Below, piece by piece: positions 25,056-36,416 of a stretch of DNA of 64,000 bases. The notes beneath the pieces were generated by a model. That model had not been told where the DNA came from and did not search any database. It saw only the letters and a list, made by a program, of their open reading frames with translations. Where the stretch lies: NCBI GenBank assembly GCA_951213105.1, contig OX578138.1, forward strand, positions 96,625,114-96,689,113, given 5' to 3'. The number at the start of each line of letters is the position of its first letter. Position 1 is the first letter of the stretch. The position numbers and the translations under genes were made by a program. The DNA comes from Amaurobius ferox (lineage: Eukaryota > Arthropoda > Arachnida > Araneae > Amaurobiidae).

Positions 25056-26464
25056 TAAGTGTTATATCGAAATATTTTTGGAAGAAGTCACTCAAGGAGA
25101 GTGAAGGATAGTTAATATCACTCAAGTAGAGTTAATATCTGCGGAACTCAATTAAACATGTATACATAATACACATACACTCATTGATGAAATGGGAATG
25201 CAATTATACAACACATAAGGCAATATATAAGTACCTTCGTTTTATACCATTGGTGCACCATACATTAACATACTCGAAAATTTCAGTTTACTTAAAATAT
25301 CTATTCTCAAAATCCCAAATTTTTTATGAAAATAACACATTCCTTAGACAAAATACTATGATCATAAAAACACCATTAATACACCATTAATACAAAAATA
25401 TGTAATTTAAAAAAAAATTGTCTAATTACATATTGTTATAAAAATAGTTACCGAAATTTATTCATACAATTTTGTTAAAAGTTATTCCTAGCTGCTTTAA
25501 ACTACATATCACAATCCCAATAATGTCATTTATGCGTTTGCCGAAACAAAAACCACACATGTTTGAGTTTAGGATAATCCATTGCTTTGCAGGCATATTT
25601 GAACTAACTGTTATTTTAATCTTCTGTTAAGTAGTATCTATAAAGACTTACGAAACATCGTGTTCTCCGGATGAATACAGAGAATCTAAAGTGCTCAACG
25701 TCCAACAATCATACCAATTCTGAGAAAATTGTTAATTTAAATTTGAAGAGAATGTCCGGAATGTGATTGCTGTGACCCCAAGTGACATTAAAACTCAAAG
25801 CATCTCTCTGTGATTTTCGTAACTGTCATGAAGTTTGAAATGTATTACTAAATGTGTCATTTTAAACATCTGATGAGTTGCTTTTCATATTTTGGAACTC
25901 AGTTGTTGAATGATTAGGCTGATTCAACCGATTCTTAAACTGAAGAGCATCTACCAAGTGTACATAAATCTATTAAAAAATGTTTTTTATGGAATAATAT
26001 TTCCTTGATTGCTTACTATTTGACAGCAGGTTTAAGAAAATAATTTTGAGTCAGTTATTTCAGTGTCTCGCATCAAATTAATTTTTTAACTTAATTAATT
26101 TAAACTTTCCTAATGTTGATGGCATTTTCGTAAATTTCGCGATATTTGTTTTAAAAAAACACCAAATTTATTGCGAATTTCACAAAATTTATATACAAAT
26201 GTTACAGTCGGTCAGACATAGAGATGGACTTTACTTATATAGAATTATATCTAATAAAATTTATCAACTTATTGCATTGAAAGAAACCAAAAATAGTACC
26301 AAATTTGAAAAATGTATAATCACAATTGCCGAATGTTTTTACAAAAATAAAATAGCATTTAAACAATATTGAAATTAAGTTGCATCATCATAAATCCTTA
26401 AATATATCGCGTGCTAAGCTGGATGGTTTTAATAAAAGGTTGTCTTTGAGATTTAATAAACGCT
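25056..26464. other. No gene recognised; includes second copy of the 21.96-kb repeat
   Basis: 25543-25990 corresponds to the dispersed repeat at 21962-22430. The rest is AT-rich with short motif-less frames such as 25184-25390. Confidence 0.4.
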
Positions 26465-26937
26465 ATCAGTATACCAGTTTTTCGTACGGAATGCTCATTA
26501 TAAAGAAACGTAAAATTCACAATCATGTGCAAATTCCTACAGTATTCAAAATGACATTATTATCCAAAATAGTCTATTAAAATTTTTATATTAATGCTCC
26601 AAAAGAAGTTTACGAATATATGTTCTCCGTATACAAAATCATCTTCCCAGGAACTGATGGATAAAATATCTCGGTTTCGTTTGTAAACAAATTTACAAAA
26701 AGTATGAAATGAAATCAAGATATACCCAAAATAAAAGCGCTAAAGTTGTATTTGAAGATATACCCATACTGATTATATTATCGAATAATAGAAGATGTAT
26801 ATATCTGTGTATCAGTAGAAGATTACCTGACTGCAATATATGATTTCCAAATATATTTGACAAAGAACAACAAATCATGGGATAAATTAAAAATATCAAT
26901 ATTTTCCCTAGTCTTTAAACACAAAAGCCGTGATTGA
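26465..26937 (-). mobile_element. Helitron-like element, 3'-side fragment
   Basis: Matches the 3' half of the elements at 19181 and 44941 (TATAAAGAAACTTAAAATTC, CACAATCATGTGCAAATTCC, AAGATATACCC words). The final CTAG is not preserved, and the 5' half is replaced by a family F2 copy starting at about 26938. Confidence 0.5.
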
Positions 26938-27212
26938 TGACGATTTTCGAAAATTCGAATTCGAGTTTTTAACGGAATAGCATATTTCACGCGTCCCTGA
27001 ACACGAATCGATCGTTTATGAGCTGATGTGTGAGCGTGTGTGTGGGTGTTTGATTGAGTGTTTGTAGGTATGTGTGTGTGTGTTTTTGATTGAGTGTTTG
27101 TATGTATGTGTGTGTGTGTGTGTGTTTGATTGAGTGTTTGTATGTGTGTGTGTGTGTTTGATTGAGTGTCTGTATGTATGTGTGTGTTTGTGTATGTTTG
27201 ATTGAGTGTCTG

Positions 27213-27251
<39 letters not shown>

Positions 27252-28052
27252 CCATAGGACTGTAGAAAAATATCTCACGAACGAATGAAACATTTCGGAC
27301 GAAATTTGGTACAATATTACAGTCAGTAAATACTGGAAGTCTATTAGTTTTAAACATAATCAAACGTTCAGTAGAAACCACAGTGTTGAATGCAGTTTTG
27401 AAAAAATCATTATAAAATCAGAATCTTTAACACTGTTACTTAAATTATCATTTCTTATGTCATTTCTCATTTTAAAACGAATAACACAAATTTTAGAAGC
27501 ATGAACCCGATCTCAAGACATTGCACGATTTTCCAATAAATTTATGAAACATATTATATAAAATTAAAAAAAAATGTGTCAAACATCTTGAAATATATAC
27601 ACTTTTTATGCGATGTTATGTGACAAATTAGTTGACAGTATTCTTATGTATCAGGTTCGTTCCATTCACGAGAGGAGCGAGTAAAAGTTTTGTAATTTTA
27701 TTACCAACATTTCCCCCCATAGCCATTTACATATAAGTTTTTCTCTTCGTATGTGGGTAAAGAATGGCAATAAATTTTGTGAACTTGGCAACTCAATTAG
27801 CGACATATCGCGAACGTGGCAATATTCGTCCTAGATTGACGAAAGTATCGTCAAAATTACAAAGATGATTCTAAATTGACCGAAATGACACGAAATTGAT
27901 GAATTCATTATTAAATTGTTTTGCATGATGTCATCCGAAAACGTTCCAATTGTACAATTCAACGTTGATTGTGCCGTAGAAATTAAACACCATTTGCTCA
28001 TTGGGACAAAAAGTAAATTAATTGCATCATATAGAGAAAGATCAGATTTTTA
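26938..28052 (+). repeat. Family F2 repeat, diverged copy with expanded GT minisatellite
   Basis: The F2 block TTCGAAAATTCGAATTCGAG opens the copy, and an ATATAGAGAAAGATCAGATT end closes it. The internal TG tract has grown into a compound minisatellite (27010-27252) with five TTTGATTGAGTGT units separated by GTATGTGTGTG runs. The 163- and 121-codon minus-strand frames (Thr-His and Gln-Ser-Asn repeats) are translations of that tract. Confidence 0.75.
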
Positions 28053-28186
28053 TTATTTTCTTGACATCCATTAGCTCTATGAACTCAAATCAAGCACGAA
28101 ATCATCTGCAGAAAATATTCACACTAAATTTGAAAGTAATCCGTCAAAAGTGTGAATTTGTACTGGAACAAACTAACAAACAAACT

Positions 28187-28525
28187 TTCCATTTTATATA
28201 CTACTTATTTCAGCATAGCTGACCATGCTTTTCGTAATTCTTCTAAAATTGGTTTTAGACACAAACTTTCCATTTTATATAGAATATATTTTTCAGCATA
28301 GCTGGCCACGCTTTTCGTGCTTCTTCTGAAATTGGTTTCAGACACATATTTTCCGTTTTATATACAATGTATTTTAGCATAGCTAACCAAGCGTTTTGTA
28401 CTTATACTGAAATTGGTTTTAGACACATACTTTTCATTTTATATACAATGTATTTCAGCATAGCTGACCTTGCTTTTCGTACTTCTTCTGAAATTGATTT
28501 TAGATACATACTTTCAATTTGAAGG
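28187..28525. repeat. About 82-bp tandem repeat, four copies
   Basis: CAGCATAGCTGACC starts at about 28211, 28294, 28375 and 28456. TTTTCGTACTTCTTCTGAAAT and TAGACACATACTTT follow each time. Confidence 0.9.
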
Positions 28526-29148
28526 CTTGTTTAAACTAAAGGCTGGATTCATTCATATAATTTTGATATAAATAACATCTGTGCTTAGAATATCTCTGGC
28601 TGAAATCGGAGAAATTATAAAAAGTGTAAATATTTTGGACGCATATATCTCTGAACATAATAAAAATGTAAAAAAAATACTTGTTTTACCTGAAATTTGG
28701 TAAAGACGATGAATATATAAATCATTTTCAATATTTTAATATTTTGAACATTTTTTTCTGAAAAAAATAAAATATTTTTCTGAAAGTTAGATTTTGCTCC
28801 TTTTTTGCTTACTTTAACTCAAAATATCTATGAAACTACACTGGTCAAAACAATTAGGGGACATCATGATTTTGGAAATAAACTGCAAATGAGAAAAATG
28901 TTTGCTGTCTGATATACGAACCATAGGTGTTATGAGCTATTAGAAAAAAAAATTAAGCACAGAATTAGGAATAATTAAAATTTATTTTATTTTTTTGTCG
29001 AAAACAAAAAATGCACATTTCGTACATGTTATAAAAATGAACAAAAAAGGAGATTTCTTGGATACAGAATGAGTTTTAATATGGAATATGGTTTTCCCAT
29101 ACCGAAAGCAATATTGCACACCTGTGGGGTATGAAATCAATGATAGTG

Positions 29149-30138
29149 TCAATGGTGGACTGGATTTGTATCTCCCATTTCTGTAGAAGAGCTATTTCGA
29201 GCTGCTTCTGGGGGTGATAAGCGACCAACAACCCTTCTTCCTAGAATCTCCCAGACATGTTCGATTTGCTTCATGTCTGGGGAACATGCTGGACAATCCA
29301 TTCAAAGGATTCCTTTGTCGGAAAGGAAGTCATTCACTTGCAGAGCACGAAATAGCCAAGCGTTATCATCTTTGAGAATTAATTTATCCCCGATTGCTGC
29401 AGTGTGAGAAACCACAAAAGGTTTGAGGATCTCATCCCTATATCTCTGAACCGTCAGTGGTCCATTTCTGATGATGTACAGTTCGGTACGGCCATTAATA
29501 AGTGTACCGGTCCAGGCCATCATTCCGCCGCCTCCATATCGGACACTTTCATTTACAAATAAAGTATTATTCCAAGTGCCACGTTCTCTACAATTAATAA
29601 TCCGCCTATTCTCAGGTTGTACACTAAAGCGGGACTCCTTCCCGGTCGTCCAAATGGTTACTCAAGTCCTCTGGATGAGTCGGACGATCTGGGGTTTCCA
29701 CTAAAGCGGGACTCGTCTGAGAACAGAACATCGCCCCCATTCATTTCGTCTCCATCTGACATGCTGCTGTGCCCACCTTCTGCGGACAGCAGTGCAGTCC
29801 GCTGTTACCATAGGTCTGTGAGCATACAAACTAACACGATGGAGTCGGTTTCGAACAGTTTGAGTTGAAACGCTGATTCCAGTAGCGCTCCGTAGGTGCT
29901 GCTGCAAAAGAATGGAGTTCATACTGCGATTTCTTCTGGTCGTTAATGCTAAATACTTGTCTTCATTTTGTGTTGTTGCATGCCTATGACCTTTTCCTAG
30001 TCTTCGGCTAGCATTTCCAGTTTCCAAAAACCAATTCCATGTTCTGGAAATGACACTTTGGGGCACTTCAAGGGCTTCCGCTACAATGGTTGCGTTTGAC
30101 CAGCCTCTAAACGGCAGATAGCCCTCTAGGATACCCAT
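29149..30138 (-). pseudogene. Tc1-like transposase, disrupted
   Basis: The frame opens with MGILEGYLPFRGWSNATIVA and runs through paired helix-turn-helix DNA-binding regions (about residues 15-60 and 75-120, with TTQNEDKYLAL between). The three catalytic acidic sites of the DDE nuclease are still visible: FSDESRF (about 29715-29730), LKDDNAW (about 29350-29370) and SPDMKQIEHVWEILGRR (about 29230-29285). Breaks are: a probable 1-base gain in the G run at 29734-29738; a 62-bp SINE/LINE tail with 15-bp duplication just after FSDESRF, which adds 77 bases and restores the frame downstream; and an in-frame TGA at 29302-29304 where relatives usually have arginine, so a CGA-to-TGA change is likely. 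The gene ends at TGA 29149-29151. Confidence 0.93.
29638..29699 (+). mobile_element. 62-bp SINE/LINE 3'-tail insertion with 15-bp target duplication
   Basis: ACTAAAGCGGGACTC occurs at 29623-29637 and again at 29700-29714. The 62 bases between begin CTTCCCGGTCGTCCAAATGG and include GAGTCGGACGATCTGGGG, matching the SINE tail at 61586-61647 (TTCCCGGCCGTCCAAACGG ... GGTCGGACGGTCTGGG). It is an extremely 5'-truncated retroposon inside the transposase gene. Confidence 0.85.
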
Positions 30139-30384
30139 TCAGCTAAGTCTATTGCAATATTCCTGATCTCTTCCTACACAAATAATGCTGTATATAGCTT
30201 TTCACTCCTTATTTAAAGCGAGCAATTTTCAATGTTACAGACAAAATTTGCATATTACGAAGTTTACAAACGCGATAATTTTCCTTTTTAATATCTTTTC
30301 TTTCAGTTTTGTTAACAATCTACTTGATTATATAACTTTTTCATGCCGAAATCACAATATCCCCTAATTGTTTTGAGTAGTGTA

Positions 30385-30810
30385 TAAAATATAGATATAA
30401 ACAGGAAGCTACAAAAGCGTTCTGTCCTGTTTCTATCCAGAAAAAAGTACAGTTCTAAAAGTACAGTTTCTATATCTATAATTTGTTTTAACACAGCTCT
30501 TTTAGCTTTTAGGGTGTCGACTTGTCAAGTTGAAGAACACTGAAAACTAGTCAGACCCTTGGGCATTCTGCTCTAAAAGTGATGAACTAAAAATATACCA
30601 GAATAACATTTCCTACTTTTGTTGGAAGAAGCTTGAACTATTTTGAATGTTAAACCAAGGCTTAACTGTATTTTACGATAAGCGAGCGAGCGCCGAACGC
30701 GATATACAGTTAAGCCTTGGTTAAACATGTTAACGAAATGAGCGTGACACTGAGTTGCATGGTATCTTAAATAAAAAAATGATAAGAAATAAAATAACAT
30801 CCGGGTTTCA
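30385..30810. other. No gene recognised; local inverted repeat
   Basis: About 30650-30730 contains the inverted pair AACCAAGGCTTAACTGTAT / ATACAGTTAAGCCTTGGTT separated by about 32 bases rich in GCGAGCG. This is a 19-base perfect stem and may be a small TIR element or a hairpin. Confidence 0.6.
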
Positions 30811-31090
30811 CTTCCAGTATCTGAAGTCATACGCTACGTAAAGCTCAACAGTTACATCATAATTTTGCTGTGAAAAAAGTATAGTCATTGCATTATGTAG
30901 GAAACGGGGTGCCCATATCATGGCCTCACTTTCAGTATCTGATGTCATACGCTATACAAAGCTGCATGGTTACATCATAATTTCGCCGTAAAAGAAGTAT
31001 AGTCACTGCATTACGTAAGAACAAGTTTCCCGCCCCATGGCCTCCATGTCAGTATATGACGTCATACACTACGTAAAGCTCCGTGGTTAT
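30805..31090. repeat. About 118-bp tandem repeat, 2.5 copies
   Basis: CAGTATCTGAAGTCATACGC starts at about 30816, 30935 and 31052. GTTACATCATAATTT and AAGTATAGTCA.TGCATTA follow in each copy. The third copy is cut short. Confidence 0.85.
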
Positions 31091-31199
31091 AGCATAAAAA
31101 TTTAAATGTTTATCCGTGATTGAAACACGTTTGGCAGCATTTTGTAGCAGCATTAGTCAGAGATAGATAAACAGATAAACCAGGGTGTTTATGTTCTAA

Positions 31200-32511
31200 A
31201 TATTCCGTTTTTAACATTTTAAAATATGGTTGAAAAGTTTTTATGACTTTATTCATTCTGTTTGTCTGACTGTCTGTCTGTCTGTTCGTTAACGCGATAA
31301 CTGCCGTAAATATGACTTTATTAAAATGAAATTTTATTATGATATTCAGACGGTCTGTAGGACCTACGGGAATATAAATGAATAATATCACTAAATTAAT
31401 TTTGGATTGAACCCGGGATGAAAAAATGAAATACATTGAACCCTATGGCACCTAATTTTTCAAACATATTTTAAGAGAATTAAAATTCACAAATTGCTTC
31501 GAAAGTTTTAGGAAATATTCAAATTGTCCCATAAAATATATAAAAAAAAATCAGTAAAATATATTCAGTAGTTTTTTAAATAAAATTTAAAATAACAATT
31601 GCACCATTTATATGAAGAGATCACGTGACCATTATATGAAGAGATCCGTGACTCACTTCAAAATAAAATATGGCTTCCATCTTGTGTCAAAATCCTGATC
31701 TTTAAAGTTCTTTATAACTCATATTTAATGTTGTATCCGTCCTAAAACTGCTTTATTTTTGCTTAAATTCTGTGAATCTACATTTCCAAACAACTCAACT
31801 ACAATATGAGTTTAAATGATCATCAAACTTTGATTATTTATACAACGAAGCCTAACTTTTACTTATGGAGAAGGTAAACACGAAAATATGTAGAATGAGT
31901 TGTATAAGAATTGCTGCATTTCTTTAACGCAAAATTATTTAGGTCATGGAGTCTGCAATATAGCTGATATGAATGAAACTTTCATTGATTTACATAGAGA
32001 AGCAGACGATTTTTTCGATGAAGTTTTAAGCACAGAGTTAAATTACTTGTACCTCCATGGTTTTACGTTTTTAAATAAAATAAATTATTGTAGTGTTGTG
32101 ATGAATGGAAGGAATGGAAAGGTTTATGAATGAAATGCTGCTTTTATATAGAGGCGATTTATATTTCGATGACGTCATTTGATAAAGTTCATTTGTTTTC
32201 GATGAAGTTTTGAAATATAATAAATTATTGCAGTATTATGATAATTTTAAAAATATTACCGAGGAATGTATTGCATTTTGGAAATGTTTAAACCAGGCAT
32301 TTTATATTTTAATAACGTCATTTGAATGAAGTTCATTTTTTTCGATGAAGTTCTAAGTTTTCAAATATAATAAATTAATGCCGTATTGTGATAATTTTAA
32401 AAATATTACCGAGGAATGTATCGCATTTTAGAAATGTTTATATAAAATTGTATTGAAGTTGGAAAGTGTTTCATAATCAATGCTTTATGCATGATTGATC
32501 TTTCTTGTTTA
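31200..32511 (-). repeat. Family D repeat copy with internal duplication
   Basis: It shares landmarks with the copies near 9165, 43730 and 62715: GTTGAAAAGT..TATGAC at the left, a GTCTGTCTGTCTG tract, ATGAAGAGATCACGTGA, and GCATGATTGATCTTTCTTG at the right. A roughly 137-bp segment containing AAAAATATTACCGAGGAATG is duplicated in tandem at about 32160-32440. The 77-codon frame at 31900-32133 lies inside the repeat and lacks motifs. Confidence 0.75.
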
Positions 32512-33178
32512 AGTTTGTAATGATCTTATCTAAAAATTAAAGATGCTAGTTATAAACTATAAGAAGTATTTTGTAGGCCTTGAAAACATTATAAGAATAT
32601 ATAATTTATTTTTGATCGGGCTTTTAATTTTTGAACTATAGTTGATATAATTAGGATATTTTAATATTTAGACCTGTTAAATTTTTCCAATATGTGGCAA
32701 ATTTGTAACATTTGAAATGTTACAGGTGTTGCAGCTCAATATATTTTCGTCTTTAATATATTCCTCTTTGCATAAAATTATACATAAAATGACTATTAAA
32801 CTGACATATTTAAGAATAAATAATCAAACGTTTTCAATTTCGCTGCAGGCCAGTAAAAATGGCCACCATTTTTTTAAGAACATCAAAAATAATTATTAAT
32901 ACTCACTCAGACATACAATAGAAAGTAATCCCAAGAATCTGAGTGAAGGGTATCTTTGGATATATGTAGATCGCTGATATTTAAGAGAGGGGTAATTGGA
33001 GGTGTGGACTTCGAATGATATGAGACAGAACAAACTAATCTACAAATATTTAGAAACAATGGAACTTCTAAGAAACTGCTATTTATTTGATCCGGAACAA
33101 TCTTTTAATCGATTTTTGATGTAAAATTTCTATTGAGAAGTTTAAATGTTTACATCATTTTGAAAGAAGTCTCGTCTG

Positions 33179-33179
<1 letters not shown>

Positions 33180-33257
<78 letters not shown>
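33180..33257. repeat. TA microsatellite
   Basis: About 78 bp of pure alternating TA. Confidence 0.97.
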
Positions 33258-33259
<2 letters not shown>

Positions 33260-33703
33260 AACAACTAAAACTTGCAAATGATTCATAACAAATTTCAAGC
33301 TGCTAAAACAGTTCATTTTAACAGCTTCAAAATTAATTCATTCGCTTCCTCCTAAAAAAATACATATAAAATAAATAACGGCGTGAGAAAATTAAGAAAT
33401 TTCAAATTTTTTCTTTAATTTAAATTCAAAAATTCGAAAATAGTATCCATTTTAGTAGCATAGCCAATTTTTAAACTGAGGTTAATCTTAGAAATATTCA
33501 GCTAATTTGTTTCGCATGAAAGAAATTTTGTCTCGTTGGATTGAGGGGTTGCGCTTGGAGTAGACGTCTGCACGAGATCAAAATTGGCCCATGAGCTTAG
33601 GGGGGTCCGACCGACCCACGGACTGGACTGGATTTTAAGGAACTTACCTCGGGCTGAATCGAACTCGGTTCAGGTTTCTTCGGGTTGGAACTGTGGCACG
33701 CTC

Positions 33704-34515
33704 ATAAAAATATAAGAGAACTTAAATTCATGATTAACATTATTTATCATTACGTTACTTTGTGCGTTGTGTTTGCAATAACCCTCCAATTATTTATCAT
33801 TAACATATTTATCTTTATCACTAAACGTGGCCTTAAATTCATACATAGTGGATTTATTAATTAAATCGTACATTGCTTTATTGTGCCGCTATAAACCCTC
33901 CAATTATTTACTCTGCGTGAGTCCTGTAAAGTAATTAATTATTATAATACTCATAGACTGCATCATTTGAACTTTAACAATAAAACATTTATTAACAACA
34001 TCAACACTTATTAATTCATTACACAATTAATTATTAGTTTTGTCGGGGGAACACGTAATACCATTTAATTTGCCTAAGCGTTTCTAGACCTAAAGTTATT
34101 TGAGAAACACATATCTTCACGGCTGTCTTGGACTATAATCATATATCAAAATGCTGGCAGCTGTACGCGCCATAACTCTCGGTGTATGGCTCCTTCTCGT
34201 AGTCTGATTGCACTCACACATCAATAGATCTCCATTATTTTAGAGCCTCTACGGAGCACTCTACATTTCTAGTCGTCGTTATATCATAATGTCAAGCAAG
34301 TATGAGAACAAGTCATCGTTGTTGTGTCGTTATTAAGTCATTACTGCGTCTGCTTCTAATGTCCTTCCTCGGTCTCAAGTTGTGGTTCTTTTTTTCCCTT
34401 GGGGGTGTCACTTCCCCTTTGCTTTCATTTGCAGCATTCAGTGTGACGTAACAAGAAGTTCCTCCATTGGTTAATCAATTTACCAATGGAACCATTCCAC
34501 ATCCACGAACGGGCC
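33704..34515 (+). repeat. Long repeat X, copy A (3'-truncated)
   Basis: It starts ATAAAAATATAAGAGAACTT and matches copy C (37536-38509) in the same orientation, up to CCAC.AACGGGCC where it stops. Copy B, inverted, begins next. It contains the inverted pair CCATTGGT/ACCAATGG near its end and CTCCGTAGAGG-type words shared by all three copies. Confidence 0.85.
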
Positions 34516-35482
34516 ATATGTGAGACCAGAAATAGATCTCACATGTGTTTTGGTGAGACAGGTTTATGCAAGTTATTTATTGATTCGAAACTTTGGACAA
34601 TAATGCCAGTCTGAGTGGCATCGAGGTTTACAGCAAACCATAAATTTAGGAGTGTCAAGACAGAGGGGGACCGTGTGAGGATGAGGAATGGTTCCATTGG
34701 TTAAATGATTAACCAATGGAGAAAATTCTTGTTACGTCATACTGAATGCTGCAATCTAAAGCAAAGGGGGAGTGACACCCCCAAGGGAAAAGGGGAACAC
34801 AACTTGTGACCTGGGAAGGACATTAGAAGCAAACGCAGTGATGACTTAATAACGACACAACAACGATGACTTGTTCTGATATTTGCCCGATATTATGACA
34901 TAACGACGACTATAAATTTAGAATGCTCCGTAGAGGTTCCAAAATAATGGAGATCTATTGATGTGTGAGTGCAATCAGAGTACGAAAAGGAGCCACACAC
35001 CGAGAGTTATGGCGAGTACGAAATACTGCTGCCAGAATTTTGATATATGATCATAGTCCAATACAGCCTTGCAAGTGTGTTCTTCAAATAACTTTAGGTC
35101 TAGAAACGTGTATGCAAATTAAGTGGTCTCACGTGTTCCCCCGCCAGAACTAGTAATTAATTGTGTAATGAATTAATAAGTGTTGATGTTGATAATAAAT
35201 GTTTTATTGTTAAAGTTTAAATGGTGCAGTCAATGAGTATTATAATAATTAACAATTACTTTACAGGACTCACGCAAAGTAAATAATTGGAGGGTTTATA
35301 GCGGCACAATAAAGCAATGTACAATTTAATTAATAAATCCACTATGTATGAATTTAAGGTCATGTTAAGAGATGAAGATAGATATGTTAATGATAAATAA
35401 TTGGAGGGTTATTGCAAACACAACGCACAAAGTAACGTAATGATAAATAATGTTAATCATTAATTCAAGTTCTCTGATATTT
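34516..35482 (-). repeat. Long repeat X, copy B (inverted, complete)
   Basis: Reverse complement of copy C over about 967 bp. The outer end is TGTGAGACCAGAAATAGATC, itself nearly palindromic with the following CTCACA. The inner end is AAGTTCTCTGATATTTT. With copy A it forms a large palindrome, and with copy C it brackets the gag-like region as a terminal inverted repeat. Confidence 0.85.
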
Positions 35483-35498
35483 TGATTTAATTAATTTA

Positions 35499-36226
35499 TT
35501 GCCTGTGTTTAATGGAAGAAAAGACGAAGTCGAATGTTTTATTGCGCAATTCGAAAATGTTGAAAAAATGACGGAATGGTCAGAGGAAAATAAGGTGGTT
35601 ATTTTAAAAACTAGGTTAAAAGATAAAGCGCTTGAATTTTTGCAAAACAAAAGGGAATTGCAGAAAGCAAATAATAGGGGATAAGTCAAACAAATATTGA
35701 TGAAACAATTTAAATCATCACTTACAATGCTGCAAAAGCAGGCAAATTTAAATAAAATTAAAATAACGCCAGGAATGAAAGTGTCTGAGTTAGCGTTACA
35801 AATTCCAAATTTGACGAATTAATTTTTAGTAAATTACGCAAATAATGAAATGTGTGAAATAAAGAACAATTTAATGTTCGCAAAATTTATAGAGTCTGTT
35901 AGACAAGATCTTGCTTTTGAAATTAAAAAACTAAATATTCAGAATTTTGAAAAGACAGTAGAATACGCAGAGCATTTGGAGCATATATTTGAAGATTGCG
36001 ACAGTACAGAAGTTAATGCCATTTATCGCAATGAAAATAATGGCAGGAGGTTTAGTGATAATCAAATGGAAGGGCATTTGCAAAATTCTAAATTTGAACC
36101 TCTGTAAATAAAATATGAAAAGTATGGAAAATCAGAAAATGAAGTTATATATTGCATAGAATGCGGAAAAAGAAGGCACTATTTTGCTACCTGTTGGCAT
36201 AAGAAAAATGCGCACAAAAATTATGG
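35499..36226 (+). pseudogene. Retrotransposon gag-like gene, broken by stops
   Basis: The frame encodes a gag of the type found in Ty3/gypsy-like retrotransposons, the structural protein that packages element RNA. Near the start is PVFNGRKDEVECFIAQFENV, followed by a tryptophan-containing segment and KDKALEFLQNKREL, as in the conserved gag domain. ITPGMKVSELALQI follows at about 35760-35810. A zinc-knuckle CCHC, CIECGKRRHYFATC, sits at about 36148-36190. Four in-frame stops, all TAA (at about 35682, 35819, 36105 and 36224), interrupt one continuous frame up to the knuckle. After it the best frame shifts and continues as an Asn/Arg-rich tail to 36447. Flanked by inverted copies of repeat X rather than by ordinary direct LTRs. 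Confidence 0.8.
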
Positions 36227-36416
36227 ATAAATATGGAGATCAAAGAAGTAAATTTAGAAATGGACAAATTAATAAATTTAGAAATGAAAATAATAACGGA
36301 TTTAGAAAAACGCAAAATACCGGAAACAGAGAAAGAAATACGGAAAGAACTGATAGTCGGTCAAATACCTTAACGTTTATGAAACAAAGATTACCAAGGC
36401 AAGAAAGGAACCGTAG

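Larger units (their letters stand above)
28839..30382 (-). mobile_element. Tc1-like DNA transposon, complete ends, broken gene
   Basis: A TA at 28837-28838 and another at 30383-30384 bracket inverted ends that match over more than 30 bases with few differences. The left end is CACTGGTCAAAACAATTAGG, and the reverse of the right end is CACTACTCAAAACAATTAGG. The interior encodes one Tc1-family transposase on the minus strand. Length 1.54 kb is normal for the family. It moves by excision and reinsertion at TA. The coding part carries three lesions, so this copy is inactive. Confidence 0.95.

Noticed and set aside
26823..27381. 163- and 121-codon Thr-His-rich open frames
   Set aside because: Translation of the GT minisatellite within a family F2 repeat; two frames and strands behave the same way.
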